Shown here: positions 1 to 8,800 of the stretch, piece by piece
Numbering within the stretch: the first letter of the stretch is position 1
Layout: every line of letters begins with the position of its first letter
NCBI GenBank assembly: GCA_016783885.1
Contig: JADHVR010000045.1
Coordinates: forward strand, 1-32,365
Direction: 5' to 3'
Source of the DNA: Bacteroidales bacterium
GTDB lineage: Bacteria; Bacteroidota; Bacteroidia; Bacteroidales; JAADJA01
DNA: 32,365 nucleotides
Translations under genes and position numbers: made by a program
The notes under the pieces: generated by a model
Databases searched by the model: none
What the model was told of the DNA's origin: nothing
The model's input: the letters and a program-made list of their open reading frames with translations, nothing else

Positions 1-132
1 TCATTATTTAATTGGCTGATAGAAAAGACAGATATACAAAGAGCATCAAAGGTCAGATCAACAAAAGGGCTTTTGGTTCATGTGTTTGGTAAGATCGCTG
101 CTGCTTTCATTAATCTAATATTTAACTCTTGA
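1..132 (+). CDS. C-terminal end of an insertion-sequence transposase (partial at window edge)
   Basis: Frame 1 is open from the first base to a TGA at 130-132 and gives 43 residues. They include FNWLIEKTDIQRASKVRS and, further on, GLLVHVFGKIAAAFI. From memory this resembles the tail of DDE transposases common in Bacteroidota, where a Glu in the FNW-IE region is part of the catalytic triad; I cannot fix the IS family. The catalytic core lies outside the window, so it is not possible to say whether the gene is intact. No terminal inverted repeat was identified in the 185 bases that follow. Confidence 0.55.
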   Translation, partial: SLFNWLIEKTDIQRASKVRSTKGLLVHVFGKIAAAFINLIFNS

Positions 133-141
133 TTCGCATGA

Positions 142-276
142 TATATAATTAATGATGGATTAATAGATCTTCATTTAATAACAGACGAGGATATTAGTAA
201 TCGAACAAGTTATGCTGTTATGATTAATGCACACACCGATCCAGCTCGCTTATTGTTGTTAAACGAACAATTATAG
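142..276 (+). pseudogene. Possible relic of an unidentified gene after the transposase
   Basis: Between the transposase stop and the phosphoesterase gene (133-317) there is a 44-codon stop-free stretch ending at TAG 274-276. It is in the same frame as the transposase and has no good start except an internal ATG at 220. The peptide has protein-like composition (for example DLHLITDEDISNRTSYAVMI, then TDPARLLLLNEQL). I do not recognise it. It could be the 3' end of a gene cut by the insertion sequence, or chance. Nothing else is visible in this spacer. Confidence 0.2.
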
Positions 277-317
277 GTTGTAAAATATAATTTATGAACA
301 AATAAATATTTGTAAAA

Positions 318-1175
318 ATGTGCTTATGCTTTTTTGTTTCTGATATTCATGGTAAAATTAATAAATATGAAAAATTATTTAAGGAGATAAAAACCGAAAA
401 ACCTGAAATTGTATTTTTTGGTGGAGACCTTTTACCTTCATTAGCATTTAATAAAACAGTTGAAAAAAAATTTTCGGATTTTATAAATGATTACATACTT
501 AAAAAATTTTCGGAAATAAAAGACCTTTTAGGAAGTGATTATCCTAAAATATTTTTAATATTAGGAAATGATGACCCAAAAATTGAGGAATCTTCGTTAT
601 TAAAAGCTGAAAAATCAGGAGCATTCAAATATATGCATAATAAGAAAGTTAAATATAAAAAATATAAAATTTACGGATATGCTAATATTCCGCCAACACC
701 CTTTTTTTTAAAGGATTGGGAACGCTATGATGTTTCAAGATATGTCGATCCGGGATGTGTTCCTCCAACCGAAGGATATAGAACAATTAAAACTAATGAA
801 GATGTTGAATATGCTACAATACAAAAAGATCTTGAAAAATTAGCTGATAATGATGACCTTTCTCATTCTGTATTTTTATTTCATTCTCCACCATATAAAA
901 CGAATTTAGATAGAGCGGCACTTGATGGTCAAATAGTTGATTTTGTGCCATTGGACGTTCATGTCGGAAGCATTGCAATAAAAAGATTTATTGAAGAAAA
1001 GCAACCTACTGTTACTCTTCATGGACATGTACATGAATCTTCGCAAATTACAGGGAAATGGCAGCAAAAAATTGGTAAAACATTTGCATTTTCAGCCGCT
1101 TATAATGGTAAGGAATTGGCTATAATCAAATTTGATTTAAACAATCCTTCTGTTGCTTATAGAGTTTTAATATAA
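318..1175 (+). CDS. Calcineurin-like metallophosphoesterase
   Basis: This 285-residue protein has the ordered metal-binding motifs of the calcineurin-like phosphoesterase superfamily. SDIHG supplies Asp9 and His11, GGD supplies Asp37, GND at 83-85 supplies Asn84, His189 sits in FHSPP, and HGHVH spans 235-239. These would bind a two-metal centre that hydrolyses phosphoester bonds. The substrate cannot be told; relatives act on nucleotides, proteins or nucleic acids. There is no signal peptide or membrane segment, so it is probably cytoplasmic. The start is the ATG at 318; no Shine-Dalgarno is visible, which is normal for the phylum. The next gene begins 31 bp downstream on the same strand, so co-transcription is possible. 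Family call is strong, specific role unknown. Confidence 0.85.
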   Translation: MCLCFFVSDIHGKINKYEKLFKEIKTEKPEIVFFGGDLLPSLAFNKTVEKKFSDFINDYILKKFSEIKDLLGSDYPKIFLILGNDDPKIEESSLLKAEKSGAFKYMHNKKVKYKKYKIYGYANIPPTPFFLKDWERYDVSRYVDPGCVPPTEGYRTIKTNEDVEYATIQKDLEKLADNDDLSHSVFLFHSPPYKTNLDRAALDGQIVDFVPLDVHVGSIAIKRFIEEKQPTVTLHGHVHESSQITGKWQQKIGKTFAFSAAYNGKELAIIKFDLNNPSVAYRVLI

Positions 1176-1206
1176 AAAATTACATTTTTAAATTAATAAA
1201 ACAATA

Positions 1207-4179
1207 ATGAATACAATTACCTACAAAACAAAAAAATATAATTATTCCGAAACTTCTTTTAACGAGTTGATGAAGAAAAGAATTTATCAGGTTTTACTTA
1301 TATCAAGTAAATACGATGCTTTTATTCTTGAAGAAGACGGAAGAATAGACGAACAGATATTTGATGAATATGTTTCATTGAACCTGAGGTATCCGCCGCG
1401 GTTCATTCAGGTTTCAACCACAGAACAGACTTTTATAACCTTAGAGGAAGAAAACATAGATCTGGTAATTGTAATGATGAGCGATGGTGATATTGATACT
1501 TTTGAATTAACAAACATTATTAAGGATAAATACCCTAATAAACCTATTGTTGTATTAACTCCGTTTTTACGTAAAGTTACATTAAAGCTTGACGAAGAAA
1601 ACCTTAATGCAATCGATTATGTTTTTTGCTGGCTTGGAAATGCTGATATTTTACTTGCAATAGTTAAGCTTATTGAGGACAGAATGAATGCCGAGCATGA
1701 TATATTGGATATTGGCGTTCAGGCAATTCTTATAGTTGAGGATTCAGTAAGATTTTATTCAAGTTTTTTACCACATATTTATAAAATTATCTTTAAGCAA
1801 TCGAAAAAATTCATGACAGAAGGATTGAATTTACACCAGCAAACGCTAAGAATGAGAGGTCGCCCAAAAATCCTTCTCGCAACTAATTATGAAGAGGCTT
1901 TAACTTTATATGAAAAATACAAGAACGATTTATTAGGGATAATTTCAGATGTTGGTTATAAAAGAAATGGTGAATTGGATTCACAAGCCGGAATAAAATT
2001 TTGCGAAAAGATAATCAGCATTGATAAGCAAATTCCTATCTTGCTGCAATCATCCGAAGTTAAAAATGAAAAAATTGCAAAAGAGCTTAACCTTGGTTTT
2101 ATAAATAAAAATTCAAAGAAACTATCAACTGAATTACGAAATTTTATTATTCAAAATTTTGCTTTTGGCGATTTAGTATTTTATCATCCCAAGACTAATA
2201 AAGAAATTGTTCGGATACCGGACCTTAAGTCATTGCAGGAAAGATTATTTGATATACCAGACGAAACTTTTAAATCACATCTTGATAGAAATAGCATTTC
2301 TAAGTGGTTGAATGCAAGGGCATTATTTTCAATAGCCGATACTTTTAAAAGTGTTGGTCGTGAAGATTTTAATGATTTAGACGAAATAAGAAGATATATA
2401 TTTGATACCATTTCCGAATTCAGGATTAAAAAAGGAAGAGGTGTTATTGCAAAATTTCAAAAAGATAATTTTGATGAATATTTGCATTTTTCACGCATAG
2501 GCGAGGGTTCAATCGGGGGAAAAGCAAGAGGTTTGGCTTTTGTTGATTCGCTTATTAAACGTAATAATTTATTGAATAAGTTTAAAGATACGATTGTTAC
2601 AATACCAAGAACCTTAACAATTGGAACCGATATTTTTGATGAATTTATGGAGGATAATAATTTACATAAAATTGCATTATCCGGTGCAAGTGATAAAGAA
2701 ATATTAAAACATTTTATTGAAGCAACCCTTCCTTTCCATATTCATGAAGATTTATTAGCTTTTATGTCGGTAATAAATAAACCATTAGCTATCAGATCAT
2801 CAAGTTTGTTAGAAGATTCTCTTTACCAGCCTTTCGCCGGTATTTATTCTACATATATGATCCCAAATATCAAATCGGATGAAAGACTTAGTTTACAACA
2901 ATTAAGTTATGCAATAAAATGTGTTTATGCTTCTACTTTTTTCAAAGATAGTAAAGCGTATCTGGACGCTATTTCAAATATTATTGATGAAGAAAAAATG
3001 GGAATAGTAATACAGGAGGTATGTGGCACTAAATATGGAAACAAATATTATCCTACAATATCCGGTGTTGCACGCTCATTAAATTTTTATCCTTTATCTC
3101 CTGAAAAGCCCGAAGATGGCATTGCTAATATTGCTCTCGGTTTGGGTAAATATATTGTGGAAGGAGGAGTAAATTTACGATTTTCACCAAAATACCCTAA
3201 AAAAGTAATACAGCTTTCTTCACCGGAAATGGCTTTAAGAGATACTCAAAAACAATTTTTTGCACTTAACCTTGATGAAAACAGCTTTACACCTTCAACA
3301 GACGATGGTATTAATATTTTGAAACTTAGAATAAATGAGGCTGAAAAAGATAATTCAATCAAATATATAGCTTCTACTTTCGATTTTGAAAATAATATGT
3401 TAAGAGATGGAACAAATTATAAAGGTAAAAAATTAATAACCTTTTCAAATATTTTAAATCATAATGCATTTCCTTTGGCTGAAATACTGCAAAACCTTTT
3501 GGATATCAGTCAAAAAGAAATGAATAATCCTGTTGAAATAGAATTTGCAGTAAACCTGAATACTCCGAGAGGACAGCCTAAAATTTTTAATTTTCTTCAA
3601 CTTCGCCCGATAGTTGATAATAAAGAAACCTTTGATGCAAAAATTGATAAAGTACCCGTAGAAGAAACGATAATTTATTCAGAAACTGCATTAGGCAACG
3701 GAATTATTGATAATGTTTGTGATTTCATTTATGTAAAACCTGATTCGTTTAATTCAATGGAAAATCCCAATATTGCAGTAAAAATCGGAAATATTAATGA
3801 ACAATTAATTAAAGAAAAGAGAAATTATGTTTTGGTTGGTCCCGGAAGATGGGGTTCAAATGACCCGCATCTCGGTATTCCGGTTAAATGGTCACAAATA
3901 TCAGGAGCAAGAGTAATGATTGAATCAGGTCTGGAAAATTATAGAATAGACCCAAGCCAGGGGACACACTTTTTTCAGAACCTGACATCTTTTCGTGTAG
4001 GATATTTTACAATTAATCCATACATCAACGATGGTTATTATGATTTGGATTATTTATCAAAATTCGGTTCATGCTATGAAGATGAATTTATAAGGCACAT
4101 CAGATTTGAAAATCCTTTAAAAATATTAATTGACGGAAAGAAGAATTTAGGTGTAATATTTAAGGTGGAATATTCCTGA
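1207..4179 (+). CDS. Receiver-like / PEP-pyruvate-binding ATP-grasp domain protein, copy 1
   Basis: A 990-residue multidomain protein. Residues about 25-165 look like a degenerate receiver (Rossmann-type) domain. Residues about 170-315 form a second receiver with apparently intact phosphorylation features: acidic pair Glu178-Asp179, candidate phospho-acceptor Asp248, Ser282/283 and Lys301, with a longer than usual insert between the acidic pair and Asp248. Residues about 430-805 match the PPDK_N/PEP-pyruvate-binding ATP-grasp fold: a GGKARGLAF loop near 437, the LAIRSSSLLEDS motif near 527 followed by QPFAG, and a closing FLQLRP near 796. A C-terminal domain contains VLVGPGRWG near 875. The mobile phosphohistidine domain and the PEP-binding TIM barrel of PEP synthase or pyruvate phosphate dikinase are absent, so 'PEP synthase' would be misleading. 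It is paralogous to the protein at 5842-9315, and gdhA lies between them. A sensor or regulatory kinase role is inference. Confidence 0.75.
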   Translation: MNTITYKTKKYNYSETSFNELMKKRIYQVLLISSKYDAFILEEDGRIDEQIFDEYVSLNLRYPPRFIQVSTTEQTFITLEEENIDLVIVMMSDGDIDTFELTNIIKDKYPNKPIVVLTPFLRKVTLKLDEENLNAIDYVFCWLGNADILLAIVKLIEDRMNAEHDILDIGVQAILIVEDSVRFYSSFLPHIYKIIFKQSKKFMTEGLNLHQQTLRMRGRPKILLATNYEEALTLYEKYKNDLLGIISDVGYKRNGELDSQAGIKFCEKIISIDKQIPILLQSSEVKNEKIAKELNLGFINKNSKKLSTELRNFIIQNFAFGDLVFYHPKTNKEIVRIPDLKSLQERLFDIPDETFKSHLDRNSISKWLNARALFSIADTFKSVGREDFNDLDEIRRYIFDTISEFRIKKGRGVIAKFQKDNFDEYLHFSRIGEGSIGGKARGLAFVDSLIKRNNLLNKFKDTIVTIPRTLTIGTDIFDEFMEDNNLHKIALSGASDKEILKHFIEATLPFHIHEDLLAFMSVINKPLAIRSSSLLEDSLYQPFAGIYSTYMIPNIKSDERLSLQQLSYAIKCVYASTFFKDSKAYLDAISNIIDEEKMGIVIQEVCGTKYGNKYYPTISGVARSLNFYPLSPEKPEDGIANIALGLGKYIVEGGVNLRFSPKYPKKVIQLSSPEMALRDTQKQFFALNLDENSFTPSTDDGINILKLRINEAEKDNSIKYIASTFDFENNMLRDGTNYKGKKLITFSNILNHNAFPLAEILQNLLDISQKEMNNPVEIEFAVNLNTPRGQPKIFNFLQLRPIVDNKETFDAKIDKVPVEETIIYSETALGNGIIDNVCDFIYVKPDSFNSMENPNIAVKIGNINEQLIKEKRNYVLVGPGRWGSNDPHLGIPVKWSQISGARVMIESGLENYRIDPSQGTHFFQNLTSFRVGYFTINPYINDGYYDLDYLSKFGSCYEDEFIRHIRFENPLKILIDGKKNLGVIFKVEYS

Positions 4180-4267
4180 CATTATCATAAAAATTTACCA
4201 AAAGAAGCCCATAGCTTTACCCTGAAAAATATTTTTATAAAATTTAAACTTTTATATTTAAATAATA

Positions 4268-4275
4268 TAAATTTG
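4268..4275 (+). promoter_or_regulatory. Candidate -7 promoter element for gdhA
   Basis: TAAATTTG matches the Bacteroidota -7 consensus TAnnTTTG exactly and lies 56 bp before the gdhA ATG. The expected -33 TTG is not evident, so this is a weak to moderate call in very AT-rich DNA. Confidence 0.4.
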
Positions 4276-4284
4276 CCAAAAAAA

Positions 4285-4308
4285 TTTAAACATTTATTTA
4301 AACATTTA
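4285..4308 (+). repeat. Tandem 12-bp direct repeat in the gdhA leader
   Basis: TTTAAACATTTA occurs twice with no gap (4285-4296 and 4297-4308), just downstream of the candidate gdhA promoter and 23 bp before the ATG. It may be low-complexity DNA or a paired binding site. Confidence 0.6.
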
Positions 4309-4331
4309 TTATCAATTAAATAACACATATA

Positions 4332-5669
4332 ATGAATTTGGAGAAAATAATGCACGACTTCTCAAAAAAGCATCCCGGAGAGGTCGAATATTTACAAGCA
4401 GTCCGGGAAGTCCTCGAGTCAATCGAAGATGTTGTTAATCAAAACCCTCAGTTTGAGTCTGCAGGTATCATCGAACGAATTATGGAACCTGACCGTATAT
4501 TAACTTTTAAGGTGCCATGGGTAGATGATAATGGTAAAGTTCACGTTAACCTGGGTTACAGGGTTCAGTTCAACAATGCTTTAGGTCCGTATAAGGGTGG
4601 TTTACGATTTCACCCGAGCGTAAATTTAAGTATTTTAAAATTTCTTGGATTTGAGCAAATCTTTAAAAATAGTCTTACCACCTTACCAATTGGAGGAGGA
4701 AAAGGAGGATCGGATTTTGACCCGAAGGGTAAGTCGGATGCCGAAATTATGAGATTTTGCCAGGCTTTTATGCTGGAATTATGGAAACTCATCGGACCGG
4801 AAATAGATGTTCCGGCGGGCGACATCGGAGTTGGCGGAAAAGAAATTGGATACCTGTATGGAATGTATAAAAAGCTCACGAGAGAGCATCATGGCGTTTT
4901 AACCGGAAAAGGGCTGAACTGGGGCGGAAGCCTTATCAGACCGGAAGCGACAGGATTCGGCGCCGTTTACTTTGCTAAGGAAATGCTTGCAACAAAGGGT
5001 GAGAGTTTTGAAGGTAAAAAAGTTTGTTTATCAGGTTTTGGTAATGTAGCATGGGGTGCAGCAACGAAAATTAACGAATTTGGCGGTAAAGTTGTAACGC
5101 TTTCCGGTCCTGACGGATATGTCTATGATCCTAACGGAGTTTCAGGTGAAAAAATCGAATATATGCTCGAATTGCGAGCATCTAACCAGGACATTGTGAA
5201 ACCATATGTTTATGAATTTCCGGATGCAAAATTCCATCAGGGTAAACATCCATGGGAAACGCCTTGCGATGTAGCAATTCCATGTGCCACTCAAAATGAA
5301 CTAAATAAACAGGATGCGTTAAACTTAGTGAAAAACGGATGTTTGTGTGTTGCCGAGGGCGCAAATATGCCTTCTACACCCGAAGCAATCGAAGTATTCC
5401 ATGAAAATAAAATGCTTTTCGCTCCTGGTAAAGCGGTAAATGCAGGAGGTGTTTCAACATCTGGATTGGAAATGTCTCAAAATGCCATGAAACTGAATTG
5501 GCCTGCTTCTGAAGTGGATGAAAAGCTTCATCATATAATGAGCAGTATTCATGAGGCATGTGTTAAATATGGAAAACAAGAAGATGGGTATATTGATTAT
5601 GTAAAAGGAGCTAATGTTGCTGGCTTTTTAAAAGTAGCAAACTCAATGTTGGATTTGGGGATTATTTAA
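4332..5669 (+). CDS. gdhA: NADP-type glutamate dehydrogenase (hexameric)
   Basis: A 445-residue protein of normal length for the hexameric class-I family. It catalyses reversible reductive amination of 2-oxoglutarate to glutamate in the cytoplasm. Visible motifs include GPYKGGLRFHP (Lys88), the glycine-rich PIGGGKGGSDFDP with Lys124 in the active-site region, and Lys112. PAGDIGVGGKEIGYL supplies Asp164, and the nucleotide-binding GFGNVAWGAA follows near residue 236. The SGPDG after the second strand is more like NADP-preferring than NAD-preferring enzymes, but cofactor preference is inferred. The ATG at 4332 gives the usual start (MNLEKIMHDF). The gene is separated by about 150-170 bp from both flanking receiver/PEP-binding genes and has its own candidate promoter, so it need not be co-transcribed with them. 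Confidence 0.96.
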   Translation: MNLEKIMHDFSKKHPGEVEYLQAVREVLESIEDVVNQNPQFESAGIIERIMEPDRILTFKVPWVDDNGKVHVNLGYRVQFNNALGPYKGGLRFHPSVNLSILKFLGFEQIFKNSLTTLPIGGGKGGSDFDPKGKSDAEIMRFCQAFMLELWKLIGPEIDVPAGDIGVGGKEIGYLYGMYKKLTREHHGVLTGKGLNWGGSLIRPEATGFGAVYFAKEMLATKGESFEGKKVCLSGFGNVAWGAATKINEFGGKVVTLSGPDGYVYDPNGVSGEKIEYMLELRASNQDIVKPYVYEFPDAKFHQGKHPWETPCDVAIPCATQNELNKQDALNLVKNGCLCVAEGANMPSTPEAIEVFHENKMLFAPGKAVNAGGVSTSGLEMSQNAMKLNWPASEVDEKLHHIMSSIHEACVKYGKQEDGYIDYVKGANVAGFLKVANSMLDLGII

Positions 5670-5798
5670 AAAAATCATAACTGACCTAATTGAAGTCAAA
5701 ATAAAAAATTAGTTCATTTCACCCATTATGACGGTAAATTGAACTTATAAGGCGACCTCAATTTTAAAAAAAGCCTTCTCTTATTTTTTTCATTAATT

Positions 5799-5816
5799 TT
5801 GCTTATATTTAAGCAA
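5799..5816. promoter_or_regulatory. 18-bp perfect 7-4-7 palindrome upstream of the second receiver/PEP-binding gene
   Basis: TTGCTTA-TATT-TAAGCAA is a perfect inverted repeat with a 4-bp centre. Its geometry matches Rex operators (TTGTTAA-N4-TTAACAA) and it is also similar to CRP/FNR-type sites. It sits immediately before a TATAATTTG sequence at 5824-5832 that approximates the Bacteroidota -7 element with one extra base, so it would overlap the -33 region. This position suits an operator; the regulator is unknown. Confidence 0.5.
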
Positions 5817-5823
5817 TCTTGGA

Positions 5824-5832
5824 TATAATTTG
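5824..5832 (+). promoter_or_regulatory. Approximate -7 promoter element for the 5842-9315 gene
   Basis: TATAATTTG resembles TAnnTTTG with one extra base, and a TTG lies about 22 bp upstream at 5799-5801. If it is used, the first ATG (5842) would be very close to the transcription start and the ATG at 5863 would be favoured. Confidence 0.25.
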
Positions 5833-5841
5833 TCCGGATTA

Positions 5842-8800
5842 ATGCATAATAAAAATAACAATATGAAAGAAAAAGATGGCATTCAAACCGGTTTTGAAGA
5901 ATTGAGAACTCAAACCATTGAAAGATTAAAGGAACTTTCTACAATCAACCGAACCACTTCAATACTAAAAGAAGGAAAATCAATAGAAGAGACCTTACAA
6001 AAAATCGCTCATATTCTTCCAACCGGCTGGCAATACCCTGAGTTTACCTCAGCCAGAATTATATTTGAAGACAGGGAATTCCGTTCAAACAATTTCATTA
6101 AAACAAACTGGGTTCAAAAACAGGATTTTGAGACTATCGATAACAAATCGGGTAGTATTGAAATTTATTATATAAAAAGCTTTCCCCAGGCTGACGAAGG
6201 TCCTTTCCTTGAAGAAGAACGCGACCTGATAATTAACCTGGCAAATATTATTTCAGGATATCTTAACAGTATTAAAGGGCAAGCCTTACTTAAAAAATTT
6301 GATTATCCTGTTGAGAGTGAAAAGCCGGTTGAAGAGAAAGAAAAATGTACAATAACCAACCTGCAATTATTACAAAGATTTCTTAATAGAAATAATTACG
6401 ACAGGGATATTTATCATGACCTGATGCCCTTTAAAGTAAAGGAAATACTTATAGTATCAAATCTTTATGATGCATACAGCATTGAAAAAGAAGGCCGCTT
6501 TTCGGAACATATAATGGGCGAATATGCTCAGTTAAATCTAACCTCTCTTCCAAGAATAACCGGAGTGTCAACAGAAGAAGAGGTTTTAGAACAGCTTCAT
6601 TCCAGGCATTTCGATATTGTCATTCTTATGGTTGGGGTAGATAAGAAAATGCCACTTATAATTAGTGAAAGGATAAAAAAAGCATTTCCTTATATTCCCG
6701 TCTTCCTGCTTCTTAATAACAACAGCGATATTGCCCTTTTCGAAAAAGAAAAGAAGGCTTTTTCATTCGACAGGATGTTCGTCTGGAATGGAGAATCGAG
6801 GATTTTCTTTGCAATGGTCAAGCTCATAGAAGATCAAAATAATATAGAGAACGATACTTCAATAGCATTAGTGCGATTTATCCTTCTTGTAGAAGATTCG
6901 CCTATGTATTATTCAAGGTATCTTCCGATGCTGTACAAAATTGTTTTTGAACAAACAAAAAGAATCATTGATGATGTTAGTACGGATGACCTGTACAAGG
7001 TGCTCAAGTTAAGGGCGAGACCTAAAATTTTATTGGCATCAAGTTATAACGAAGCTGTTAATATTTTTAATAAATATAAAGATTTCATTTTTTGTCTGAT
7101 CACGGATGTTAAATTCAGTAATGAAAGTAAAATGGATGAAACAGCAGGTTTTAAGCTGGTTAAGCACATTCGTAACGAAAAAAAGGACATACCGGTAATT
7201 ATCCAATCATCTGACCAGAAACATGCTGAAGATGCTTTTAAATTAAAATCCACTTTTATTAATAAAAATTCAGAAAACCTGGTTCAGGAATTCAAAAGCT
7301 TTATAATGCACCACTTAGGTTTTGGGAATTTTATATACCGCGACCAATACGGTAAAAAACTGGTAGAAGTTAAATCACTGAAAGATTTTGAAAAACATTT
7401 AAGAATTATTCCTGACGAATCCATTTTATATCATGCAAAAAAAGACCACTTTTCAATGTGGCTTATGGCAAGGGGTGAAATTCAGGCGGCAAAAATACTG
7501 CATCCTAAAAAAATAGATAACTTTAAGGATGCTGATTCTATAAGAGAATACCTGATTAGTGTTATTCACAGATTCCGTAATGAACAAAACCAGGGAAAAG
7601 TTATTCCTTATGAAGAATCAGCCTTTTTGGACGAGAGCAATATTGTTACATTATCGGAAGGCGCCATGGGTGGTAAAGGAAGAGGCTTGGCTTTTATAAA
7701 TTCGCTGATCTATAATCTTGATTTCTCACAATTTGTACCAAATATCAATATCCGTGCTCCACGGACTTCTATCATCGGAGCGGATGAGTTTGAATATTTT
7801 TTAGATCATAATAATTTGCACTATGTAAAAACCGAAGATATATCGTATGAAGAAGTAAAAAGATGTTTCTTGAAAGGCAAATTGACCAATACTCTTATCA
7901 AGAGACTGAAAGCCGGTCTTAAATTGCTGAAAAAACCTCTTGCCATAAGATCATCAGGGCTATTCGAAGACAGTTTGATGCAACCCTTTGCCGGCATTTT
8001 TGAAACATACCTGTTGCCCAACAATCACCCTGATATTAATGTAAGGCTTCAGCAGGTTATGGATGCTATTAAGCTGGTTTATGCTTCTGTTTATTCCGAT
8101 GTAGCCCGCGGTTACATTAAAGCCGTAAACTATAAAATTGAAGAGGAGAAAATGGCGGTTGTGATACAGGAGGTAGTCGGTAATAAATACGGTGATATGT
8201 TTTATCCTCATATCAGCGGTGTGGCACAATCGTACAATTACTATCCTTTTGCCCACATGAAACCCGAGGAAGGATTTGCAGTAGCCGCTTTCGGACTTGG
8301 CAAATATGTAGTTGAAGGTGAAAATGCTTACCGGTTCTCGCCTAAATACCCATCCACTGAAATCCTGACACCAAAAGATCAAATTCAAAATTCACAGGTT
8401 CAGTTTTATGCGGTGGATTTGAAAAAGCAAAAACCGAATCTTCTGGAAGGAGATACTGCCGGTCTTATTAAACCCGATATTGACGAGGCAGAACGGCATG
8501 GTACATTAAAGCACTGCGCATCCGTTTATAATATTGATAATAACACGATTAGCGCGGGGTTAGACAAGCCGGGACCAAGAATAGTTAATTTTGCCAATAT
8601 TTTAAAGTATAATTATATTCCAATGGCAAAAACAATTGAAATTGTCCTCGATATTGTGAAAGAAGCTCTGGGCTCTCCTGTTGAAATCGAGTTTGCTATT
8701 GATCTGAATAAAGACAAGGATTATAAAGCATCGTTCTACCTGTTACAAATAAAACCGATGATAGGTAACGTACAGGACTATAACGTGGATATGGATAAAG

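Noticed and set aside
1207-4179. Call as PEP synthase or pyruvate phosphate dikinase
   Set aside because: Only the nucleotide-binding ATP-grasp part is present; the phosphohistidine and PEP-barrel domains are missing.
7960-8388. 142-residue minus-strand ORF
   Set aside because: It lies wholly inside the PPDK_N region of the 5842-9315 gene, antisense, and has no recognisable domain; the plus-strand frame is clearly the coding one.
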